Shown: in pieces, positions 11,452-22,895 of the stretch
Numbering within the stretch: the first letter of the stretch is position 1
How the letters are laid out: every line of letters starts with the position of its first letter
Assembly (NCBI RefSeq): GCF_026213295.1
Contig: NC_079427.1
Coordinates: forward strand, 35,804,239 to 35,868,238
From: Gadus chalcogrammus
Lineage: Eukaryota > Chordata > Actinopteri > Gadiformes > Gadidae
Length of the DNA: 64,000 nt
Direction: 5' to 3'
Notes under the pieces: generated by a model
What the model saw: only the letters and a program-made list of their open reading frames with translations
Databases searched by the model: none
What the model was told of the DNA's origin: nothing
Made by a program: the position numbers and the translations under genes

Positions 11452-13088
11452 CAGGGCTGTAGTGGTCTAATTAGAGGTGGGTAAACTATGAATTTTGTGA
11501 TCAGACCGACCTCGACACAACGCAACGCAACACAAAGTGTTGCGACTCTGTAAGGCTAGCCTGGCTTTATATTCCATTATGTTATCAATTAAAGTCATAT
11601 TAAATCAATCAATGACAGTCAATGAATGTGTTTGTAGTTTATTCAAGTTATTCAAATTTCAACAGTAAAGAAAAGTATGTGTAGATTAAGAACTATCTAT
11701 CTATGGCATGTGTCATGTTTGTGTATTAGTATGCATGCTTTTCACAGTAGTGCCCAGAGGGCCTCCTTGTCCTCCCCGTCAGGTCCTGCCTTGCAGGGGC
11801 GTGTTCTGGGGTTCATGGCTCCCGTGTGCTTCACCAGCCAGGACTTCACATACGTGTTGGATTGAACTTTGTGAGTGGTGGGCCATTCAGTTGAATAAAC
11901 ATCAAGGACGACACTGTGACCAAGTGCAGACTGCATCTCAGGGGGCACACTATGATGTTCATTAAGCTGAACCCCCTCTCACACTCAGCAGTGCTAACTG
12001 GAATGAGATGGTGGATATTCAGGAGTGGTGCAAGGTTTCTGGAATGATGCTTGAGTTATCCTTCAAATCCCTATGGCCTTCAAGAATTTTTCTGTCATCA
12101 AGTCTGAACCTTTGGGCAAGTTGTTTCAACTTGGATTCCCCATACGGTTCCTCTAGGGAAACAGGCCAGTTTGCTGGGAAAATAATTTTAAAGAAAATAA
12201 ATAATAAAATAAAAATATTTATAAATATTTTTATTTGTATTGGTTTAACCGCCAACCGCCCAAATTTAATTAAAATATATTTTTTTGTCGCGTCATCCGC
12301 CCGATCCACGGTTCAGCCGCGGAGTCTGGCTGCAACCGCCAACCTCGCATCTCCAAATTGAGGCTTTAACATAGCGACCGAGCTATAGCGAAGTTGATAC
12401 GCCAAAAACCGAAGTTTGATATGGATAGTAAAACTCTGACTGACTTTCGCTCATTTTGACATGGGCAGTACACGGATAGCATGACTACTCATTGGCCAAT
12501 CTGAATGCTCGTAGTCATTTAATAGTTCGTCAAGTAAAATTGATTCATACATCACAAAAACAACTAATGTGAATTGATCATCTTCACTCTACTTTGTACT
12601 TGAGGCCTTTTTCGGGCATCTGTTGGAGTGGGAGCACTCGAAGGTCTTTTCAAAAATCGCCTGATATCCATGGCTAATTAATGACAGGTAGGCAGGCATG
12701 ATAATCCACAACGCGTAGGGCCATGTGTTTACATACTTCCTGTTTACATATTTTCCTGGATCCTGATTGGTGTCGCCGCCGCAGCCGCAAGGCACTGATT
12801 GGAGGGTCACAGACCATAATAGCATAGGCCTACAGCGCAGATGAAAATGATTCAGATTACAGCGTTTATTTGTTCAACAATGTGAAACTTTGTCTTAGGT
12901 GTTTTAAAATGATACTAAATTTATTTCAGATTACTTCCAATGGCAGAATACAAGGCCAGGGAACTTTGAGGTGCGTAAACGCCACTTAGAGGTGCGTAGA
13001 CGCTATTTAGAGGTGCGTAAACGCTATTTCCTAAATGCCAGAGGTGCGTAAACGCGTTTACGTGCGTTTACCCTCCATTACAGCCCTG
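11452..13088 (-). mobile_element. hAT element with CAGGGCTGTA termini (complete, right arm)
   Basis: Starts CAGGGCTGTAGTGG and ends TTACAGCCCTG. The 8-bp duplications GTTATCAT at 11,444-11,451 and 13,089-13,096 are perfect. Removing the element and one duplication restores the LINE frame NLGVI-MDSDLHFD. A 1,637-bp internal-deletion derivative. Near its right end a short AGAGGTGCGTA(A/G)ACGC unit occurs about four times (12,968-13,055). Confidence 0.96.
11742..12700 (-). pseudogene. hAT transposase remnant (right arm)
   Basis: Minus-strand mirror of the remnant at 151-1,075. A KLKQLAQRFRLDDRKILEG block and the C-terminal dimerisation region are present but frame-shifted relative to each other (an extra base lies near 12,035). 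The N-terminal leader lies near 12,600-12,680. Confidence 0.8.
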
Positions 13089-13915
13089 GTTATCATGGAT
13101 TCAGATTTACATTTCGACAGTCACATCAAATCAGTGACAAAATCGGCATATTATCACCTTAAAAATGCAGCAAGACTTAGCGGGTTCATGTCCACCGAAG
13201 AATTAAAAAAACGTGTACATGCCTTTATCACTAGTAAGCTTGATTACTGCAATGGTCTCCTTACAGGTCTCCCAAAACAAACTCTGAGGAAGCTTCAGCT
13301 TGTTCAGAATGCTGCTGCTAGAGTTCTAACAAAGACCAAATAATTTGATCATATTACACCAATTCTGAAATCGTTACATTGGCTTCCTTTAGGTCCAGAG
13401 AATTGATTTTAAAATCATGTTAATAACCTATAAATCCCTACATGGTTTAGGCCCAAAATATTTAACTGTTATGCTTCCACTACATAAGCCTTCTAGACCA
13501 CTAAGATCCTCTGAGACCAATCTGTTAATTATCCCCAGAGTAAACACAAAACATGGGAAAGCAGGATTTAGTTACTATGCAACAAATAGCTGGAATAAAC
13601 TCCCAGAGGATTAAGACTTGCCCCAACTCTGAGCACCTTTAAAACAAGACTGAAGACTTTTATGTTTGCTATAGCTTTCTGCTAAATCTTAAATACATTG
13701 CACTTTCTAAAAAGCTTTTTTAACTTTGCCTTTATTTTCTATTTTAATACTATAATGCCTTTTTAACTTTCTCCCATTTCTTTGCATATGTTTTCTTTAC
13801 TTATCTATTATTTTATTTATTGTATGACAATGTTATATGTGAAGCACTTTGAGTCTGCCTTGTGTATGAAAAGTGCTATATGAATAAAGTTGCCTTACCT
13901 TGCCTTGACTATAAC
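13089..13915 (+). pseudogene. L2-like LINE, C-terminal part and 3' end
   Basis: The frame resumes at MDSDLHFDSHIKSVTKSAYYH, continues with KLDYCNGLLTGLPKQ and NAAARVLT, then after a frame break YKSLHGLGPKYL and SWNKLPED. The 3' end carries AATAAA at 13,883 and finishes in short CCTTGCCTTG-type repeats, as L2-like elements do. The matching left-arm part, if any, lies outside the window. Confidence 0.9.
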
Positions 13916-14344
13916 TATAACTCAGATAAAAAGGTTAAGTTGTAAAACATTTATTTCTCTTTAGAGAATAGCTAAAATGTGTTTAATCCTTTCCTCTGAG
14001 ATGAAATACTCATTGGTATTATGAGTTTAACTGAGGTTAAACTGTTACAAAAAGGCCTCTGCTTTTTCTGACAATAAACATCAGACAATGTGTTGGATTG
14101 ATAGATAATACATTTACCCCCCACCAGAATAAATTGAGGATCTCCACCAGGTCACCTAAAATGCAGCAGAATGCAGGAAATCACATCTACGATATTCAAA
14201 ATCTCCCCTTTATATACTTCTATTTATGGCTTCCTGGGGGCTGAGCCCCCCCAAAAGCCAGAACCTAAATCGCCCCTGCACATGTCATGAAGTCAGTACG
14301 CATCTTGTCGAACATCCACCTTCTAGTATGTACAATTATTACCT
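13916..14344. other. Gene-free stretch
   Basis: No ORF or RNA gene is recognisable. The part at 14,095-14,280 (GGGGGCTGAGCCCCCC inside a longer block) looks like the end of a further decayed transposon, but its borders were not found. Confidence 0.4.
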
Positions 14345-14356
14345 TTTTATACACTG

Positions 14357-14410
<54 letters not shown>

Positions 14411-14560
14411 GAGTGAGAGTGAGAGAGAGAGAGAGAGAAACCACTGGGGGGGCGAGGGGCGTGGTGGTCCTCTCTATAGGGGAGGGGAGAAGAGGGGAGA
14501 GTTGGGAGGCAATAGGAGGGAGGGGAATGAGAGAGGAGGGAGGGGGCGGAGAGAGGAGAG
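14345..14560. repeat. (GA)n microsatellite and purine-rich tract
   Basis: Nearly pure GA dinucleotides to about 14,438, then a G/A-rich tract of GGGAG-type words. ORFs across it are low-complexity artefacts. Confidence 0.9.
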
Positions 14561-14968
14561 GTCCTATTGTTTGAGAACAGGATCGGACAGCAGTCCTATG
14601 CTCGCTATCTTCTTTCCTCCTGATGAAGACCCGTCTACAGACCCGTCTCCAGAGGACAATGGGCCGTCGAGCGGAACAAAGCGCGCACCCGACGGCGTGA
14701 CAGCGGGCATCGAACAAGGTCCTTCCTAACCCGGGTCTGATTGTCCTAACCCCGGTCTCTGAGTAGGTGCCCAGGCAGCAGAGCACCACTAGCCACTACC
14801 GTCCGTCTAAGTCTGATCAGGAGTCATTGATCACTGATCGCGATGCCCAGCGAGTGACGTCATTCCCCTGCGATAGGAGATCTGACGTCATCGGACTGAA
14901 ACGACGAGATGGAAGAACGGCAACGCTCGCGCTACCGTTAGAGGGGGGATAATAACAATAGGAACATT
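14561..14968 (+). promoter_or_regulatory. Possible kalrn 5' region (CpG-containing, single-copy-looking)
   Basis: The only moderately GC/CpG-rich, non-repetitive stretch upstream of kalrn exon 1. No TATA box or start site can be assigned. A 75-codon frame (14,502-14,729) has no recognisable domain. Treating it as promoter or 5' UTR rests only on its position about 0.5-0.9 kb before exon 1. Confidence 0.25.
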
Positions 14969-14970
<2 letters not shown>

Positions 14971-15040
<70 letters not shown>

Positions 15041-15063
15041 AAGCACACACACACACACACACA

Positions 15064-15123
<60 letters not shown>
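14971..15123. repeat. (AC)n microsatellite, interrupted
   Basis: About 150 bp of AC repeats with three small interruptions. Confidence 0.95.
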
Positions 15124-15127
<4 letters not shown>

Positions 15128-15344
15128 CGAGGGCCATAGAGGTACAATGAGGGGTAGAGCGACACAAAAAGGGGTAGAGAGACAGAGACAGGGGGGGAGC
15201 TCGGGTATCGAACAATAGGACGGGCCGGAGCCAAAGAGGACGGAGGAGACGAGTGAAGGAATAGAGGGAACATGAAGAGAAACCGCTGATTTCCTCCTTG
15301 AACCCACTGGATATACAGCCGAGTGCTGCGCTTGTGTTGGAAGA

Positions 15345-15350
15345 GAGAGG

Positions 15351-15387
<37 letters not shown>
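15345..15387. repeat. (GA)n microsatellite just upstream of kalrn exon 1
   Basis: Short GA tract ending 24 bp before the coding homology. It keeps all upstream frames artificially open. Confidence 0.9.
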
Positions 15388-15389
<2 letters not shown>

Positions 15390-15410
15390 TCTGTGTGTGG
15401 AGGACTCAAG

Positions 15411-15474
15411 AGGAATCCTCTCGAGGGAACAGAGGAGGCGTCCACCGAAGACGCAGACACCTTCTTCAAAACAG
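15411..15474 (+). CDS. kalrn: kalrn exon 1 (N-terminal leader; initiator codon not ATG)
   Basis: Encodes NPLEGTEEASTEDADTFFKT plus the first base of a Gly codon, then donor ACAG|GTCAGA. This matches the leader of vertebrate kalirin that begins Met-Asn-Pro and ends in Phe-Phe-(Arg/Lys)-Thr-Gly. The codon before Asn is AGG (15,411-15,413) where ATG is expected, and the frame has no ATG back to the stop at 15,273. The start given is therefore the homologous position, not a proven start. A TG repeat begins 13 bp after the donor. Confidence 0.75.
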
Positions 15475-15486
15475 GTCAGACGTGTA

Positions 15487-15487
15487 T

Positions 15488-15523
<36 letters not shown>
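15487..15523. repeat. (TG)n microsatellite in kalrn intron 1
   Basis: TG repeat immediately after the exon 1 donor region. Confidence 0.9.
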
Positions 15524-15524
<1 letters not shown>

Positions 15525-15783
15525 TGTGCGTGTGTGTTGTGGGCGCTATATTCCACCTTACATGTGGTCATGTGATCAAACTAAAAGGTGCGCCTGTAAA
15601 AAGGTGCGCCTGTAAAAAGGGGCGCCAGGTGTATAATCGTTGATGATGACACAATTGGCAGAAGACTTGACAGCTCTGTCCCTCTCTCCTCCCTCCTGTC
15701 ACTCTGCTTCCCCCGCAACCATAGTAACATCAGTTACATCTGTAGAGGATGCAGCATGTTTACATGTGTAGGATGCTACATGT

Positions 15784-17271
15784 TACAGTTTTTTCCTATC
15801 GTTTTCGGTCATGTACCCATACTATGGTCACTTTTCCCTATCACTTAACACAGTGGGCTTTAGAGACACACACCTCTGCATATTTGTTAACCTTTGGTGC
15901 GAAATTTACTACAACAACCACACCACAAACAATGCTGCCATAACTTAACACATGTTTCCTCTCAGAACACTATGACCTAAAAAACACATCTTGAAGCATT
16001 GCCAATTGCATATATAAAATGTTGCTGTGTCCTCCAGTTTGGCATAGATTTCCTGTAGTGTTGCATTGAAAAAAAGAGAAAAAACACAGACAACACTTCT
16101 TTGGACTACAGTAATAAAGTTTGTAATATTACAGTATGGACAATCCAAGCCATGTATCTGCTGACAGTGTTCATATGTCGGTTTACCTCCCACAAAAGAT
16201 GTCACAATTGAGTGTGGTAAATGTAACTGTAATTGTAAATACAGTAAATACTGTAAGTGTTTTATGAGAAACTGAGAATAACAATTTTCAGTTTTTGTAA
16301 TGCAAATTACATACAGTAAGTACGTAATATATGATCCAGAAACAAATCACAAACAGTTTTTTTCACTGTGCTTTACTTTTTGGTGATTTTGTCACAGTGC
16401 AAGTGTTACACAAAACAGAAAATACATTACAAAGTAAAAAAATGTGTTTTAACAAAAAATGCAATGCACAAAACCTGCACATACTGTATATTACAGTAGC
16501 CCAACAGTGGCGCAGAATTGGGCTAATCCCTCCTATCCTCCGCATTTGGCCTCTTCCTCTGCCTCTTCCTCTGCCTCTGCCTCTTGCTCTTGCTCTTGCT
16601 GCATCCATTTTCCTATACCAACTACGTAAAGAAGTCCAAAGCAAATGCCAAAGAAGGCCCTTTTTCAACGAGGCACAAATTACATGTAAAACACCTGAGT
16701 AGGTCTTTAGCTGAGTAGGTCTTTAGCTGAAATGACCACCAGGTGTTTTGCATTGCAAAACTTATCCACTGTGTTTTGTACAGATCATTGTATGTAGTGT
16801 TGCTTTTACGTAAAAGAAGTAATTCCATGCCAATTCACCAAGAACTATGGTGCACAGGGGAAAAAAAAATCTAAATTACTGTAAAATAAAATAAATAAAC
16901 TATAAACTAAATATTTTTTCTTATTCAAACATGTAACTTCATTTGTCTGTCCAAATGCAGCATCTTTCCATCTACAGTGATCTAAATTACTGTTAGGTTT
17001 TGAACAGAAAGTTCACTGTTTTGAACAGAGTATCTAAACATTGGTAAGATATGCTGTAGTTCCACAGCGTTTTGCCGGTAGTGAACATTGACTGGGGCAG
17101 GTATCCATGCAATTTGGAAGAAGGCGTCATTGCCAGCATTTGTATCTTAGCATAGGGGCAAGTAACCACAGTTTGGTTCACATGGTCTACTGGTATGCTC
17201 ACTGTGTGAAGTGTTTAGGGAATGTGAACATGGTTTAGGTAAATTGCCTTAAACGATAGGAAAAAACTGTA
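15784..17271. mobile_element. DNA transposon with TACAGTTTTTTCCTATCG TIRs
   Basis: Terminal inverted repeats of at least 21 bp are perfect (left 15,784, right ending 17,271); CATGT before the left end and ACATG after the right end may extend them. On the minus strand about 16,620-16,510 encodes an Arg-Gly/Arg-Ala repeat leader like that of some fish IS630/mariner-type transposases. Other frames are short and broken. No clear target duplication, so the superfamily is left open. Confidence 0.75.
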
Positions 17272-17598
17272 ACATGCTGACATGACAACTGCATCCCTGT
17301 TGAAGGAAGCATCACATGTTTCCCACATGTCTCACTCTTCCTCATTCTGAGGAAATATTACCTCTAACCATGTAGTGTTAATGCCTTGCTCTACTTACTG
17401 AGCTACACAGGGAAATAACCTCTAACCCTGCAGTGTGAGGGCCTTGCTCCCCTACAGGGCATGTAACAGTGTGTGTGTTTCTTTAAGACTCCCTCTCCTG
17501 AGTCACGGTGGTTGTGGGGGGGCATGTATTATTAAAGTGTGTGTTGTAGATGAAAGACAAGGGGGCGAGGAAGACAAAAGCTTCACTGAGAGAGAAGG
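17272..17598. other. Gene-free intron sequence
   Basis: Contains two imperfect copies of a roughly 70-bp unit (CCTCTAACC...GTAGTGTTA-like) at about 17,360-17,455, related to one at 24,130-24,180. Nothing coding. Confidence 0.5.
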
Positions 17599-17729
<131 letters not shown>

Positions 17730-17984
17730 GAAGCACCAGATTAAGTGGATTACTGGTCATTACCCCCTTGAGAAAGGTCCTCCTTTTCCTCTCCACTCTC
17801 CTCCGCTCTCTATGCTCTCCGTCCATCTTGTCCTGCTAGAGTATAGTTGACCTTTGACCCAAGAGTACTGATGCGATTGTGTGAGGGATCCACCCACTTA
17901 CACACACGTGATTGATCATAGACATATCTCCCTTGCTCACACTCTCTTCTGTAGTTTTTAGACAGATAGCTCAAACTCTTCCTA

Positions 17985-17985
<1 letters not shown>

Positions 17986-18081
<96 letters not shown>

Positions 18082-18132
18082 TGTGTGTGTGCATGCGTGT
18101 TTGTGTGTGTGCTTGTGTGCGTGTGTGTGTGA
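17986..18132. repeat. (TG)n microsatellite
   Basis: Pure TG to 18,073, then interrupted TG. Confidence 0.95.
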
Positions 18133-18499
18133 CTCTCTTCAGCTCCTTTCCTCTTGTTCTTCCTCTCAATCTGTGTATTGATCAGTTCTGAGGTTCTTTT
18201 TAAGAGATTGCCATTGCGGAGCTTTGGCCAGTCAGGGTTTGATACTAGATCTCTTTGTCTAACTGGAATTGTTGAGCAACCGGCCACCCGTGGGTCTGTG
18301 TGTAGAATAAACACACAGTATCCATATAGTGTGTAGATACTGTTTCTAATGTGTAAACACAGAACATGCTTTTATTTATGTATTAATTTCCAGCTGTGAT
18401 GTGTCCAATATGTACGATAATCTTGTGCAGTATCAATATTCAGCCTCCTAAACCTGGGTACCGTGTTTACATGGTAGTTAGGAAAACATATTACACACA

Positions 18500-18560
18500 C
18501 GCATGCACACGCACGTGCACACACAGACACACACACTCATACTCACACTCATACGCACTT

Positions 18561-18594
<34 letters not shown>
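18500..18594. repeat. (AC)n microsatellite
   Basis: Degenerate then pure AC repeat. Confidence 0.9.
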
Positions 18595-18595
<1 letters not shown>

Positions 18596-18659
18596 ATATT
18601 TATTCCAGGAAGTGTGTGAGGCCGCCTTGGGAGCTAACTGGAAAGATGATTTAATGGAA

Positions 18660-19034
18660 CCTCTTTTATTAGATCCTCCTCATAGAGGAGTAGCCTCCTC
18701 CTCCACCTCCTCCTCCTCTTCCTCCTCCATCACTTCCTCCTCTTCCTCCAACCCCTCCATCTCCTCCTAAACCTCCACCTCTTCCTCCACCCTCTCCATC
18801 ACCTCCTCCACCTCCTACTCTTCCTCACTCCCCACCACCACCACCTCCTCCTCCTCCGCCTCCTCTTCCTCCAGCCCCACCTCTTCCACCTCCTTCATCT
18901 CCCCCTCTTCTTCCTCCATCAACATCACCTCAATGGTCACTTCCACCCCCACCTTCACCACATTCTCCTCCTCCTCCACTTCTGCCTCCTCCACCACCAC
19001 CTCCTCCACCTTCTCCTCCTCTAACTCCTTCACA
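18660..19034. repeat. (TCC)n/(CCT)n polypyrimidine tract
   Basis: About 375 bp of CCT/TCC triplets with CACC variants; the reverse strand reads as a Glu/Val-rich artefactual frame. Strong strand asymmetry could favour triplex structure. Confidence 0.9.
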
Positions 19035-19278
19035 ATCGTAGTGTTTCACTGTTCCTCGAGATGATTAAATAAATACACATGAACACACACACACACAGCC
19101 ACATATACTGGTGTGAGCATACTGAGCTATTTATAGAATAAGAGATAATTGTATTACAATATGGAGAAGAGAGGAGAGAGGAAGAGGAGAGAGATGGTGA
19201 AGTGAAGGGAGGAGATGAGAGGGAAAGAAACTGGGGATAGGAAAAGAACATACATGCTTGGTACTTGATGTTGATAAG

Positions 19279-19390
<112 letters not shown>

Positions 19391-19462
19391 TTCCTTGTGG
19401 GTCAATTTCTAATTCTCTCTCCTGCTACAGACAGCTGGTGTCTGAAGATTGAAAACTGATAC

Positions 19463-19565
<103 letters not shown>

Positions 19566-19767
19566 GAGATGTAATGTACATGTTTCCATGTACATTTGCT
19601 CACCTTCCCTCCCTTTCTCCCTCCCTCCTCTCTTTGTCCTCTAATGGCACATGCCTGGCATTGACCTCTGACCTCTGAGCCCTGCAGGGGGAGGAGGGCG
19701 AGGGCCTCAGGAGTCATATGACCGGTCAGGTGAGGGAGAAGCACACGGCCGACGGTTAGCCATGCTG

Positions 19768-19898
<131 letters not shown>

Positions 19899-20490
19899 CT
19901 GTACCAGATAGTTCTCTGCTAAAAATGTGAATGTCTTCTTGTTAAACATGGGGAGGGGCTTGTATTGGTCTAGGCTGAAGCTGCCCCCAGAAGGTCTGAC
20001 CCCAGCGGACAACATCCGGTTAGTCCTTCACATGAACCGTAGAGCCAGCAGCACTTCAGGACATTGCTGCCCGGGCTGAAGGTAGTCTCATGGTCCCATG
20101 GTCTCAGACACAATCCCCAGACGAGCCTGACCTCACCTTTACATGTCCAGAGAGGTCCCATCTTCAGTGGATCCTATTGGAGGATCGAGGGGCGCCCCAC
20201 CTGGCTGTAGCTCTAACGTTCAGTGTTGCTCTCTCTCTGTCTCTCTCTCTGACGCGCAACCTGCTGATATTCAGATTGGCTGAAAGCAGCAGAGATGGAG
20301 TACAGAGGAAGGGATCTCTTTGACAGGTAGAGAGATAGGACTCAGATTCTAGTGCTACAAAATGAGCCTCTAGTTGAGCTGAAGAATGGGTTTCTACATA
20401 ACACCCCTCACCTGCTACTGGTTAGTGAGGATCCGATAGTTGAGCTGAAGGATGGGTTTTCTACATAACACCACTCACTTGCTGGTTTTG

Positions 20491-20506
20491 TTGTGTGTGT
20501 ATGTGT

Positions 20507-20539
<33 letters not shown>

Positions 20540-20604
20540 AGAGTGTGCGTGTGTGCAAGTGTCTGTGTGAGTGCTATGTGGGTTGTGTGTGTGTGTGCGT
20601 TCAT
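20491..20604. repeat. (GT)n microsatellite, interrupted
   Basis: GT-rich tract with GA and GC interruptions. Confidence 0.9.
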
Positions 20605-20804
20605 GTGTGTATGGGTGGGTGCCAGAGGTAGCGTGGCCATCGGGAAGATCGGGAGTTTACCCGGGTGGCCGATCCATTTATGTGGGCCGCGGCAGTAATT
20701 AGGGCCGCTGGCATCCCCTAGCGGCCGCTGTGCCATTGGTCACACGAACGAGCAATCGCGAAATGCAAGAGAGATACCCGTTAGGGCCTCTTCCCTGCCC
20801 CCTC

Positions 20805-20805
<1 letters not shown>

Positions 20806-20864
<59 letters not shown>

Positions 20865-20920
20865 TCAGGATTCCTTGCCCAACAAACCCCCGCAGCCTCC
20901 AACCCCCCCCCCCCCCCCCC
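20806..20920. repeat. Poly-C runs (58 C, then about 18 C)
   Basis: 20,806-20,863 is 58 consecutive C; a shorter run occurs near 20,903-20,920. Such tracts can form i-motif/G-quadruplex structures and are error-prone in sequencing. Confidence 0.95.
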
Positions 20921-20992
20921 AACAACTCAGCGCAAGGCCGGTACGGTAAGCTCCAGGTATGAAAAAGTGCCCAACTCTACCCCTGGTGGGTG

Positions 20993-21092
<100 letters not shown>

Positions 21093-21276
21093 CTGTGTGC
21101 GTTTGCATGTGTGTGTGTCCGTTAGAAGGTATTGAGCACTTAACTTCCATTATAGGCTCACCCTATTAGAAGGGGAGAGAGAGGAGAGAGGGGGAGAGAG
21201 TAAGAGCTCTGTGGGTTTTTTGTTCAATGACAGAGATTGATGGATGTGGTTTTCCTCTAGAAATATGAGGATTGTA

Positions 21277-21309
<33 letters not shown>

Positions 21310-21391
21310 CGCTTTTAACCTAGGCGACTTAAAACAAGTACCTTGTCAGAAGAAAGAGAAATAACCATCTATTCCTGTCTGTACATTTCAA

Positions 21392-21520
21392 AGTCCAAGT
21401 GAATTCTGAATAAGTGAGTCTTGAGTCTCTTGTTTCGGGTCCAGGTGAACTCTGAATAAGTGAGTGTTGAGTTTCTTGTCCAGAGTCCAGGTAAACTCTG
21501 AAGAGGGGAGTTTTGAGACT
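21392..21520. repeat. Minisatellite, about 2.3 copies of a roughly 58-bp unit
   Basis: The block GTCCAGGTGAACTCTGAA and its variants recur at 21,392, 21,440 and 21,485, each followed by a GAGT(C/G)TTGAGT stretch. Confidence 0.75.
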
Positions 21521-21857
21521 CTGGAAGCTTGGTAGCGACTCTGCGTTCCTGACTTCAGCAGAGAGTTTGCTCCACCGAAACAGAAGAGTTGTGACTCTTT
21601 TCTGCAACCTTTACTTGCTCCTATATCATACCAAATCATTAATCAGTATGAATGTGGTTGCAATGCAAGCCACACTATTGTGATCATGTTTCCAATCATT
21701 CTTTGGCCTCATTTTCAGTAATTATCCCCTCCAAAAGTTTGAGGGAAACATGTAACAAATGCCCAAAAATGTGCTTTATATCAGTGCATTGTGCTATTCA
21801 TACCATGATGTGACAAGCATGGTATACTTTTTTTGAATATTTTTTTATTATATTGTA

Positions 21858-22184
21858 GCAGGCTCGTGGGTTCTGGGTTTCCACGCTACGTTGAATAGTA
21901 AACCACACAACACAAAGAGCAGTTCAAAGTTAGGGTGATTTATTTACAGAGTAAATACAACCAACAGGGTGGGAAAAGGGTCATCCACCTCAGTTCGGGT
22001 ACAATCCGTTATCCGTAATCCATCCAATTCACTTTCCATCTATCGCTCTCTCGTTGGCCATACAGCACTTCCAGACGATCACACAGATACTGTCTGTACT
22101 TCTCTAGGCTTCCAAACTCACACAGCCCCTGTCTGTAGTTTGTTAGCCCTTTTAACCCCCAAGCACCCCTGCTTAATGATCCTC
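21858..22184 (-). mobile_element. Possible LTR fragment
   Basis: TGTAGCAGGCTCGTGGG... is followed by a stretch containing, on the minus strand, AATAAATCACC. This resembles the end of a fish LTR retrotransposon, truncated by the L2 insertion on its right. No partner LTR is in the window, so this is tentative. Confidence 0.3.
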
Positions 22185-22895
22185 AGGCTTGCATCACATT
22201 TGTCACATCACGCATAGACTACTGCAACGCCCTCCTCACCGGACTCCCCACCAAACTCATCAACAGACTGCAGATCATTCAGAACTCAGCCGCCCGGATC
22301 ATCACCCAGACCAAATCATCTGACCACATCACCCCTGTCCTCATTCAACTTCACTGGCTCCCAGTACACAACCGCATCCAATACAAAACCCTACTCCTCA
22401 CCTACAAAGCTCTCCACAACCTAGCCCCCAGTTATCTCTGCGACCTCCTCCAAGAATACACTCCCTCCCGCTCCCTCCGCTCAACCTCTGCTGGACTACT
22501 ATGTATCCCCACATCACGACTCACTTCAATGGGTGCCCGGTCATTCAGCTGTTCAGCACCCAGGCTCTGGAACTCCCTCCCCCCACACATAAAACAGTCA
22601 GACACCATTACAACCTTCAAGTCACAACTCAAAACTTACCTGTTCAAACTCGCACACAACGTCTAACTGATCACTGTTTTGATTGTTTTTTTGTTTTGTT
22701 TTGTCTTGTTTTTGTTTTATTTATTTCTTATTGCTTATGTTTATTTATTTATTTATTTACTTATTTATTTATTTATTTTTTCCACAATGTCTTATTTAAA
22801 AAAAAATGTATGATGACTATATGCTCTGTAAGGTGACCTTGGGTGTTTTGAAAGGCACCTCTAAATTAAATGTATTATTATTATTATTATTATCG
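22185..22895 (+). mobile_element. L2/Rex-like LINE, 5'-truncated 3' end
   Basis: The + strand encodes [40 protein letters not shown] and [20 protein letters not shown], the C-terminal region of L2-like ORF2, then a 3' UTR ending in (ATT)n at 22,873-22,893. Almost intact over 150 codons (stop at about 22,665), so a fairly young copy. The reverse transcriptase core is missing. Confidence 0.9.

Larger units (their letters stand above)
1..12821. repeat. Giant inverted repeat (palindrome), arms at least 6.39 kb
   Basis: Base 1 pairs with 12,821 and the complementarity continues to a short spacer at about 6,391-6,419. The arms are near identical; differences seen are mainly single-base indels plus small ones (for example 3-4 bp near 660/12,160 and 3,775/9,040, and an A-run at 4,766-4,786 against a shorter T-run at 8,040-8,052). 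Every element in the left arm recurs in reverse order and orientation in the right arm. The outer limit is unknown because the left arm reaches the window edge. It may be a true inverted duplication or a fold-back read that survived assembly. Confidence 0.97.

Noticed and set aside
14265..15615. Frames of Arg/Glu, Ser/Leu and Cys/Val repeats
   Set aside because: Products of GA and AC microsatellites. Only 15,411-15,474 is supported by kalirin homology.
18815..19033. Glu/Val-rich minus-strand frame
   Set aside because: Reverse strand of a TCC/CCT triplet tract.
22501..22836. 111-codon + strand frame
   Set aside because: Shadow frame over the L2 C-terminal region and its 3' UTR.
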